From an uncultured Butyrivibrio sp. (GTDB lineage: Bacteria > Bacillota > Clostridia > Lachnospirales > Lachnospiraceae): a stretch of 19,158 bases of DNA. The stretch is taken from assembly GCF_947169445.1 (NCBI RefSeq), contig NZ_CAMVPU010000062.1, positions 1-19,158 on the forward strand, written 5' to 3'. Below, piece by piece: positions 13,617-19,158 of this stretch (position 1 is the first letter of the stretch; the number at the start of each line of letters is the position of its first letter). Position numbers and translations under genes: made by a program. The notes beneath the pieces were generated by a model. The model saw nothing but the letters and a program-made list of their open reading frames with translations. It did no database searches and was not told the DNA's origin.

Positions 13617-15607
13617 AACTGACAGCAGAACTTGCACTTAATCAGGTAAAGGGAAACAGGAAAAGAACAGCGGGCACGGTTATTGCTACCGCTCTCTCTA
13701 CAGCTCTTTTGACTGCCGTTATGTGTTTTGTGACCAGCGGATATAGAATGCTGGAAAACTTTTTGGGGCCGGGTCTTGGAGAGTATGCCGGCACATATCT
13801 TCTGATGCTCTTTATTCCGGCTATATTCCTGGGACTTCTCATTGCATTTATGTCCGTAACTGTAATTGCAAACATCTACGAGAGCAGCGCCACAAAGCGC
13901 CTTGTAGAATTCGGCGTATTGAAATGCATAGGCGCAACCCGTAAGCAGATCAGAGAAACCGTAGTTTTTGAAAGTCTCTGGATAAGCCTTTTCGCTATAC
14001 CAATTGGTCTACTATTCGGCACTTTGATCGGATTTATCGGTGTGGCCGTAGCAGGCAGATACATAGATTATTTTAATGAGCTTTCAAAGAGCATAGTGAT
14101 GCGCCCCTTCTCGTTTGAACTGAGCTTTCATGTATCACTTTTTACATATGTATTCGCAGTGATCTTTTCTATGCTGGTGGTTCTTGCTTCAACAGCGAAG
14201 CCTGCCAGGAAATCAGGGAAGATTACAGCTATAGAATGTATCAGGGGGTTGCAGGTACGTGACATTAAAGCCGCAGGCAATCGCGACAGCCTTTTTATGG
14301 AAAAGATATTTGGATATGAAGGCCTATTAGGATCAACCAATGTCGCAAGAAACAAAGCCGCCTACAGATCAACCATCAGGGCACTGGCCCTTTCCATCAT
14401 GCTGGTCCTGGTAGCCGGAAGCTTTAAGAATCAGGCGAAGAATGCCATGAAGTGGATGAGCTCCATAGGCAATGACATGCTGGTAGATTATGTATCCATA
14501 ATGGATGAAGGAGAAAATGATGCGACCGGAAAGCCGCAGTCCATCATTGTCGCGCCTATCTCCTATGCTACAGCCGAGGAAATAACCGGGAAACTTCGAA
14601 GTTTCGAGAAGAATTTTGAAGTTCTTGGAGTCGGCTCTGACAGGGCAACCTACAGCTCTTTTCCCGACGAAAACGCCATGAACAGTGAACTTCTCAAGGT
14701 TCCCGGAGTAATAGATGAGTACAACGAAATAGCCACGGAACTTATTACAGTCGATAAAAAGAACTATGAAATACTCTGCCAAAAAGCAGAAGTTCCTGTG
14801 GGCAGCAACATTCTTATAAACTACTATGCCTATAATGACAACGGGAAAATGAAAGAGCTGGAGCCCTTTTCAGAGAGCATAAGCAGTCTGCAGCTTGTGG
14901 ATTCTGCAAACAATGTAAATGAGCTGGATATCGCAGGCGTGCTGCACATGGACCAGCTTCCGGTAAATGCCTTTAACTCCCTTGCGCCTGATCCCATCAG
15001 GGTTATAGTTCCGAAGGGTGACATGAGGTATTTCACCTGGTACTCAGACCCTGCAGACGATAGCTCTTTTACCAAATACGCAAGAGATGTGATGGATGAA
15101 TACTTCCCGATTCACAGCGAGGATTCCTATGTGGAGCAGGGATATTCCGTAAGAATCAGCAGAGCCGACCAGATGATCAAGGTGATGAACATAGCCATAA
15201 TCCTTGGAGAAATACTGCTTACCGGGCTTATTGTTCTTTTAATGGTCATGGGCTTTGCCAGCGTCATCAGTACATTGAGTTCCAACATCAGAATCAGGCA
15301 AAGAGAATTTGCTGTACTAAAAAGCATTGGTATGACAGGAAGTTCCATCGAAAAGATGGTTCTTAGCGAAAGTGCCCTCTGTTCTCTTAAAGCCTGCATT
15401 CACGGCATCATAGCAGGAATTGCTCTGCCCTATGTTATAAATCTTTCCATCAGAAAAGTATTTCCGGTGAGATATGAGCTTCCGGTACTATCGCTGGTGC
15501 TGGGAATTGTCGTAGTGTTTGCGCTTGTGATCCTGATCACCAAAATCGAAATAAGCAATATGCGTGGTCAGGATATTGCCTATGATATCAGAAAAAATGT
15601 GACTTGA
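13613..15607 (+). CDS. FtsX-like ABC transporter permease with large extracellular domain
   Basis: The 664-residue permease has one N-terminal helix, a first FtsX domain (about residues 60-210, with the cytoplasmic motif KRLVEFGVLKCIGATRKQI), another helix near 255-270, a soluble domain of about 240 residues (about 280-520), and a second FtsX domain near the C-terminus (FAVLKSIGMTGSS). Length and order fit the BceB/FtsX-like permeases that sense and counter antimicrobial peptides. Its ATG overlaps the ATPase stop, so the two subunits are translationally coupled. The extracellular domain should set ligand specificity and shows no motif I can name. Confidence 0.92.
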   Translation: MKLTAELALNQVKGNRKRTAGTVIATALSTALLTAVMCFVTSGYRMLENFLGPGLGEYAGTYLLMLFIPAIFLGLLIAFMSVTVIANIYESSATKRLVEFGVLKCIGATRKQIRETVVFESLWISLFAIPIGLLFGTLIGFIGVAVAGRYIDYFNELSKSIVMRPFSFELSFHVSLFTYVFAVIFSMLVVLASTAKPARKSGKITAIECIRGLQVRDIKAAGNRDSLFMEKIFGYEGLLGSTNVARNKAAYRSTIRALALSIMLVLVAGSFKNQAKNAMKWMSSIGNDMLVDYVSIMDEGENDATGKPQSIIVAPISYATAEEITGKLRSFEKNFEVLGVGSDRATYSSFPDENAMNSELLKVPGVIDEYNEIATELITVDKKNYEILCQKAEVPVGSNILINYYAYNDNGKMKELEPFSESISSLQLVDSANNVNELDIAGVLHMDQLPVNAFNSLAPDPIRVIVPKGDMRYFTWYSDPADDSSFTKYARDVMDEYFPIHSEDSYVEQGYSVRISRADQMIKVMNIAIILGEILLTGLIVLLMVMGFASVISTLSSNIRIRQREFAVLKSIGMTGSSIEKMVLSESALCSLKACIHGIIAGIALPYVINLSIRKVFPVRYELPVLSLVLGIVVVFALVILITKIEISNMRGQDIAYDIRKNVT

Positions 15608-15617
15608 AGTCTATTAC

Positions 15618-15645
15618 AATCGAGTAGGCTGACTCCTACTCGATT
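15618..15645. repeat. Perfect hairpin after the permease gene
   Basis: AATCGAGTAGG and CCTACTCGATT are perfect 11-bp inverted arms with a 6-base loop, 11 bases after the permease stop. No T tract follows on the plus strand, so it is an unusual terminator at best; it may instead be part of the hairpin cluster that continues to 15783. Confidence 0.7.
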
Positions 15646-15653
15646 CCGCACGC

Positions 15654-15728
15654 GAACATTCCGCACTATCGTGCTATATGTTCTTACGACCGGCAAATGA
15701 ATTCTTATGCAAGCATAGTTTCGCTTGC
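15654..15728. repeat. Two further hairpins in the 15608-15814 intergenic region
   Basis: GAACAT/ATGTTC (15654-15659 and 15678-15683) encloses GCAC/GTGC with a symmetric 3-base internal loop. A second hairpin, GCAAGC/GCTTGC (15709-15714 and 15723-15728), has an 8-base loop. Neither has a T tract. No ORF with a ribosome binding site is visible here. Confidence 0.5.
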
Positions 15729-15741
15729 CTGTCTTGTGCTA

Positions 15742-15783
15742 CAAAAAGACAGGCATAGCCCTTACACGGGTTTATGCCTGTCT
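15742..15783 (-). terminator. Terminator of the MFS exporter gene
   Basis: AGACAGGCATA (15747-15757) and TATGCCTGTCT (15773-15783) form an 11-bp stem, with extra GCCC/GGGT pairing inside. On the minus strand five T follow, giving a standard terminator 32 bases after the exporter stop. A third copy of the arm, GCCTGTCT at 15727-15734, could compete for pairing with the first. Confidence 0.8.
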
Positions 15784-15814
15784 CCCACTTCATTGTTTTT
15801 GATATCGGTTCGAA

Positions 15815-17092
15815 TCAGTCTGAATATTTGTATTTTTTCATAATCTGACCTGATGTTATGCATAGCACAGTTCCGGTTACTCCAAGTATGAACATCATCA
15901 GTGCTGCTCCTGAGCCCTTTCCGCTTCCAAAAAGAAATGTCCAGAATGTATCATCGCTTCTCAAAGTCATAAATGGCTCGCAAATTTTGTCTACAAAAAA
16001 TCCACCAAGAAATAGTCCAATTGGAATGGTAAAAAACTGCAACGTATTTCTGCAGGCATACACTCTTCCCTGGAGCTCAATCGGTATAACATTCCGCATT
16101 ATTACATTCTGGTTAGCAGCCATAAGCGGTACGAACACCCATCCAATGATCTGACCAACACACCACAAAACCGGGCTTCTCGAAAATGCCAATAAGAAAT
16201 TCTCTATTCCAAGAGCAAAAAGCATCGTCAGATATATGACCCTGACTCTGTCCTTTGGTTTCGGCAGAACCATTGGCAAAAAGCTCCCTGCTACCATTGC
16301 AAGCCCTGAACAGGCTGTTACAATCCCATACACATTGTTACCTTTTTGTGGGATAACAAGTGCCGGGAGTACAGCATCAAAAGCTGAAGCCGTGAGATTT
16401 ACACCTGACATAAACAGGATTACAGTAAGTATAAGTGGTGTTTCCTTAAGGAACCTGATTCCCTCTTTTGCCAGCTTGATCACGTTTTCGTTCTTATCAG
16501 TTCCACTTTGAATCTCTGGTAACCTGATAAAGAGCAGCAGCGAAATAAAAGCGATAGCAAAAGTCAGAAGATCTACAGCTATTACAACATCCAGCCCTGC
16601 CAGTCCATAAAGCGCTGCAGCAATAAGCGGATTTCCTATTGATATGAGCGAGCGTGACAACTGCTGAAAGCCGCTGGTCTTCTGATAATGCTCCTTGGGA
16701 ACTAAAAGTGTATATGCCACCTCTGAAGCCGGTTGCTGAACAGTATTCATTAGCCCCGAAAACGCATTAATTGCGTACAGATGCCACATAGTAAGTGTGT
16801 CAGTCTTGTACAAGACAAATACAATAACTGTAGTAAGCGCCGCCAAAAGGTCACAAATGAGCATGGTTTTCTTTTTATCGAATTTGTCTGTAATTGCCCC
16901 GGCAAAAATGCTCATAATAACGTATGGTGCATATGTGCAGATTGTAAGCGCCGCTGTGCTCAGTGCTGATCCGGTCTTCTCGTACATCCAGAGTGTCAAT
17001 GCAAATGACGTTATTGCACTTCCAAGCTGTGACAGACTCTGGGTGCTCCAAATTATGTAAAAATCTCTTAATTCCTTTATTCTGTTTTTCAT
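15815..17092 (-). CDS. MFS exporter (MefA/EntS-like, MFS_3 type)
   Basis: From the ATG at 17092 the protein has 425 residues and about twelve membrane helices, the normal size for MFS drug exporters. The motif AGAITDKFDKKKTMLICD in the loop between helices 2 and 3 is the MFS signature, and the overall pattern (FYIIWSTQSLSQLGSAITSFAL at the N-terminus) resembles macrolide or siderophore exporters. I chose this start because GGAGG lies 9 bases upstream; a longer frame back to 17143 would run through the hairpin and leader. Expression is probably controlled by the leader peptide at 17121-17156 and the hairpin at 17103-17134. The upstream YjdF gene hints at aromatic toxic compounds, but the substrate is unknown. 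Confidence 0.92.
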   Translation of the reverse strand: MKNRIKELRDFYIIWSTQSLSQLGSAITSFALTLWMYEKTGSALSTAALTICTYAPYVIMSIFAGAITDKFDKKKTMLICDLLAALTTVIVFVLYKTDTLTMWHLYAINAFSGLMNTVQQPASEVAYTLLVPKEHYQKTSGFQQLSRSLISIGNPLIAAALYGLAGLDVVIAVDLLTFAIAFISLLLFIRLPEIQSGTDKNENVIKLAKEGIRFLKETPLILTVILFMSGVNLTASAFDAVLPALVIPQKGNNVYGIVTACSGLAMVAGSFLPMVLPKPKDRVRVIYLTMLFALGIENFLLAFSRSPVLWCVGQIIGWVFVPLMAANQNVIMRNVIPIELQGRVYACRNTLQFFTIPIGLFLGGFFVDKICEPFMTLRSDDTFWTFLFGSGKGSGAALMMFILGVTGTVLCITSGQIMKKYKYSD

Positions 17093-17102
17093 GATATTTA
17101 AC

Positions 17103-17134
17103 CTCCATACAAATATGTTTTCATTTGCATGGAG
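17103..17134 (-). promoter_or_regulatory. Hairpin sequestering the MFS ribosome binding site
   Basis: In the minus-strand RNA, CUCCAUGCAAAU pairs with AUUUGUAUGGAG over 12 bp with one G-U pair and an 8-base loop. The downstream arm contains the GGAG of the exporter's ribosome binding site; the upstream arm is formed by the last codons of the leader peptide. A ribosome stalled there would open the stem and expose the site. Confidence 0.7.
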
Positions 17135-17156
17135 CACAAACACTGCAGTTGATCAT
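17121..17156 (-). CDS. Cys-rich 11-residue leader peptide
   Basis: ATG at 17156 opens the frame MINCSVCAPCK, ending at TGA 17121-17123. An excellent AGGAGG site (17163-17168) lies 6 bases upstream. The codons from Ala8 to the stop form the first arm of the hairpin that hides the exporter's ribosome binding site, the usual geometry of translational attenuators such as those of erm and cat genes. Cys4, Cys7 and Cys10 form a C-x-x-C-x-x-C pattern, so stalling could answer to Cys supply, thiol stress or metal as well as to a ribosome-targeting drug. Function is inferred from layout only. Confidence 0.65.
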   Translation of the reverse strand: MINCSVCAPCK

Positions 17157-17170
17157 GACCTTCCTCCTCT

Positions 17171-17204
17171 ATGATATGTTATCATTCAAAATAATGCTTG
17201 TCAT
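17171..17204 (-). promoter_or_regulatory. Promoter and operator-like palindrome of the leader-MFS unit
   Basis: On the minus strand ATGACA (17199-17204) and TAACAT (17176-17181) are separated by 17 bases. The perfect palindrome ATGATA-TGT-TATCAT (17171-17185) overlaps the -10, so a dimeric repressor may also act here. Transcription would start about 13 bases before the leader ATG. Confidence 0.55.
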
Positions 17205-17282
17205 TCCTCTGAACTCATTCATACTACATAGCTGTGCGAAATTCGCTCATTCTTTCCTCTCCTTCTGGTCTTACATTATCCA

Positions 17283-17705
17283 TCAATGTCCTTTGTGCTT
17301 CTCTTTCTTTTTCTGCTGTTTTAGTTCAAAAAGTCTTAACTCCTCTGCCTCTTTCTGTTCCCGGCTTTTGACCTTGCGCTCAAGTTTATTCTGCTCCTGC
17401 AATAGCTTTATCGCCTGTTGAGATTTTGTGCCAATACCTTTTTCTAAGACCATTTTCTTTGCATCACGTTGTAATCTCTTAGGATTCCTTTTTCCTTCCT
17501 TGACCACTGTATCTACAGCAGGACTAAACTTCAGCCGATAATATTTTCGGATAATAAATTCCTGAATCTCATAATCCTTGGGCTCTGCTCCAAAAGTTAC
17601 TTTTGCCACAGACAATTTCCCATTTTCTACGCGTTCAAAAATTCCAACCCAGAAGGGATCATCAAAATATACTATTAATCTGCCACTCAATTGTTCAATT
17701 AACAT
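17283..17705 (-). CDS. yjdF: YjdF family protein (DUF2992)
   Basis: The 140-residue protein from ATG 17705 has the family pattern: GRLIVYFDDPFWVGIFERVENGKL, KVTFGAEPKDYEIQEFI, and a long charged basic tail (KLERKVKSREQKEAEELRLFELKQQKKKEK) predicted as coiled coil. A TTG two codons earlier (17711) is an alternative start; both have weak ribosome binding sites. YjdF is of unknown function, and in other Firmicutes it lies downstream of a riboswitch class responding to aza-aromatic compounds. Only 51 bases separate it from the GNAT upstream, too few for that riboswitch. Its neighbour downstream is the MFS exporter. Confidence 0.88.
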   Translation of the reverse strand: MLIEQLSGRLIVYFDDPFWVGIFERVENGKLSVAKVTFGAEPKDYEIQEFIIRKYYRLKFSPAVDTVVKEGKRNPKRLQRDAKKMVLEKGIGTKSQQAIKLLQEQNKLERKVKSREQKEAEELRLFELKQQKKKEKHKGH

Positions 17706-17756
17706 AATCAATTTCTACTTCAACTATGGCATGCATAGTAAGATATTTATGTTTGC

Positions 17757-18245
17757 TCACGACAACTTTTTCTCATAGCACAAGAAGTCCTGATCATACA
17801 TATGGCATTCACCTACAACACTGAATCCGAATTTAGCATATGACCGGATTGCCGGTATATTATACTTGTTTACAAGAAAATGTATGCTCTTATATCCTCG
17901 CTCCTTAAGTGCCTTCATTCCATATTGCATCATCAGTCTCGCTATGCCTGTACCCTGCCTGGAAGGCGTAACAGCAAGTCTCGCCAATTCTCCCCCAGGG
18001 AATAGATTTCGATCCCAGCATTCCAGCCTGTCCACGTCTTCATCTATCTCTATGGAAATTGCAGCTATGATTGCATCATTCTCTTTCATGACAAACAAAG
18101 CATCTCTTGAAAGATCAAAATCTATGGTTTCTGTAGAAGGATAGTCCTCATCCCATGCGCAAAACTCTCTTCCAACCTGCTCTTTGTATAAAGTCATTAA
18201 CTGCTCTCTGTCACTGTCTGTAGCTAATACTATGTTATTGGACAT
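17757..18245 (-). CDS. GNAT-family N-acetyltransferase
   Basis: The 162-residue protein carries the complete GNAT core: IIAAISIEID (strand 4), GELARLAVTPSRQGTGIARLMM with the R-x-x-G-x-G/A acetyl-CoA motif, and NIPAIRSYAKFGFSVVGE near the end. The substrate is unknown. A GGGGAT-type ribosome binding site formed by the end of the upstream GNAT gene precedes its ATG; only four bases separate the two genes, so they are co-expressed. Confidence 0.92.
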   Translation of the reverse strand: MSNNIVLATDSDREQLMTLYKEQVGREFCAWDEDYPSTETIDFDLSRDALFVMKENDAIIAAISIEIDEDVDRLECWDRNLFPGGELARLAVTPSRQGTGIARLMMQYGMKALKERGYKSIHFLVNKYNIPAIRSYAKFGFSVVGECHMYDQDFLCYEKKLS

Positions 18246-18249
18246 TTTC

Positions 18250-19119
18250 TCAATCCCCTTGTTTTTGATAAAAACTGTAGTGGTATTTATTTCTGAAACC
18301 GAGTCTGGAATAAAAATCCATGTCTGATATTACAAAAGCTCTCTTAGCACCTAACCTCTTTGCCCTACTCAGCGCTTCATGAATTACAGCCTTAGCTATT
18401 CCTCTTCCCCTATAGCTTGGGATAGTACAGACAGGCTCTACATACACGTAGTCCGTCTTGGGGTTATACCATAGACCGCATATGGAAATGAGTTCTCCCT
18501 CCTCATTGCATGCAGCCACACAGATATCCCTGTTAAAGTGCCTACGCGCCCTTGGGGTAGCGATCCCTTCTTTTTCAAACTTTTGTTTATCTTCTCCGTG
18601 ATCAAACCCTTGCCAAAAAAGCCATGATAGCTCATAAATATCCTTAACAGGATTCGGGTTCACAAACTTAAGGCCCTCTGGCAAAGGAGCTCCAAATTCC
18701 CTTTCCAAGTCCAGCTCCATGATATTTTCTGTTTGCTCATTCCTGATAAAGCCCTTGTTTAAGACCAAATCTATTTCATCTGTGTTGTCATCGCAGACTG
18801 CAAGGGAAAATCCAGAATCATCCATGAGATTAGTGCAGGCATAATCTAATATTTCAGGATATAACTGCTTATACTCAGGTAAGACTCCACAAAATCCCTC
18901 ACCGAAATACATATCATAGATTGCTGCACCAACAACGTTACCATCATCAAGCCAAAGCCCAATGGACTCAATCAAATCCTTATTGAATTCCGGATGCTCA
19001 TACATCCACTCAAATCTCGCCCAGTTCCAATTAATATGGCTTGTATCCCGAGCATTTAGTTCTATAAGAAAATCACATACTGCCTCATAATCATTATCTG
19101 CATATTTCTTGAAATTCAT
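18250..19119 (-). CDS. Tandem-domain GNAT-family acetyltransferase
   Basis: At 289 residues it is nearly twice the size of a single GNAT. The C-terminal half is a canonical GNAT domain (ICGLWYNPKTDYVYVEPVCTIPSYRGRGIAKAVIHEAL, then FYSRLGF). The N-terminal half (residues 1-about 150) has GNAT-like secondary structure and the NWNWARFEWMYEHP opening, but no clear acetyl-CoA signature, as expected for a degenerate first domain. AAGGAG lies 8 bases before the ATG. It forms a two-gene unit with the following GNAT. The substrate is unknown. The 39 bases upstream to the window edge hold only AT-rich leader sequence. Confidence 0.9.
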   Translation of the reverse strand: MNFKKYADNDYEAVCDFLIELNARDTSHINWNWARFEWMYEHPEFNKDLIESIGLWLDDGNVVGAAIYDMYFGEGFCGVLPEYKQLYPEILDYACTNLMDDSGFSLAVCDDNTDEIDLVLNKGFIRNEQTENIMELDLEREFGAPLPEGLKFVNPNPVKDIYELSWLFWQGFDHGEDKQKFEKEGIATPRARRHFNRDICVAACNEEGELISICGLWYNPKTDYVYVEPVCTIPSYRGRGIAKAVIHEALSRAKRLGAKRAFVISDMDFYSRLGFRNKYHYSFYQKQGD

Positions 19120-19158
19120 TTGCCCTGCTCCTTATAAACAATAAACCTGGGTCCCTCT

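Noticed and set aside
15762..15788. CAC cores 21 bp apart resembling the LytTR tandem site
   Set aside because: They fall inside the terminator of the MFS gene with no minus-strand gene start downstream; treated as a chance match and as a caution for the weaker sites.
17093..17143. Longer N-terminus of the MFS exporter from a GTG at 17143
   Set aside because: It would translate through the hairpin and the exporter's own ribosome binding site, and the added residues look unlike an MFS N-terminus.
17224..17250. Eight-codon ORF (MSEFRTAM) with a GGAGAGG site upstream
   Set aside because: It lies before the promoter assigned to the leader-MFS unit and is not followed by a matching hairpin; its short length makes a chance occurrence likely.
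17706..17756. Expected yjdF-type riboswitch before yjdF
   Set aside because: Only about 50 bases lie between the GNAT stop and the yjdF start, too short for that RNA, and no matching stems are visible.
1..19158. CRISPR array, tRNA, rRNA, insertion sequence or phage integrase
   Set aside because: No regularly spaced long repeats, no recognisable tRNA or rRNA sequence, and no transposase or integrase motifs were seen on either strand.

Overview
The window looks like a chromosomal accessory region of a Clostridia-type Firmicute, most likely a Lachnospiraceae relative. This rests on strong AGGAGG-type ribosome binding sites, moderate-to-low GC, and family content: an XRE regulator with a superoxide-reductase-like tail, DUF3795 and DUF6796-like proteins, YjdF, a BceRS-like system with an FtsX-type ABC transporter, and several stand-alone GNAT acetyltransferases. 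No tRNA, rRNA, CRISPR array, transposase or phage gene was seen. The taxonomic call is inference.

Layout. (1) Positions 1-3313, minus strand: rsgA (GTPase of 30S maturation, with an apparent one-base frameshift near its start), a MATE exporter, and two GNAT acetyltransferases, the last cut by the window edge. (2) 3402-3731, minus: a compact transcription unit encoding a 29-residue peptide, with its own promoter, strong ribosome binding site and terminator. (3) 3732-4412, minus: the XRE regulator. (4) 4511-8163, minus: a LytTR response regulator, a 7TM GHKL histidine kinase and a lipoprotein sugar-type binding protein, tightly coupled and without ABC permeases, so probably a three-component sensor. 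(5) 8281-10389, minus: a remnant CPBP-type membrane protein, a DUF3795 Cys-rich protein, an AAC(3)-like acetyltransferase and a DUF6796-like protein with an unrelated tail. (6) 10554-11195, minus: a TetR regulator; identical-arm palindromes lie at its own promoter and just before region 5. (7) 11378-15607, plus: OmpR-type regulator, a kinase without membrane segments, ABC ATPase and FtsX-like permease. (8) 15618-15783: a hairpin-dense intergenic stretch. (9) 15815-19119, minus: two GNATs, YjdF, and an MFS exporter preceded by a Cys-rich 11-residue leader peptide and a hairpin that hides the exporter's ribosome binding site.

The most interesting hidden structure is regulatory. The promoter of the 29-residue peptide and the promoter of the LytTR operon, 4.5 kb apart, share a tandem half-site (TTTACACTGA-like) with exactly 21 bp between copies, placed at almost the same distance from the -10 box. 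That geometry fits LytTR-domain regulators, so the peptide is probably an output or signal of the neighbouring LytTR/7TM-kinase/binding-protein system. The second highlight is the leader-peptide and hairpin arrangement before the MFS exporter, which fits translational attenuation.
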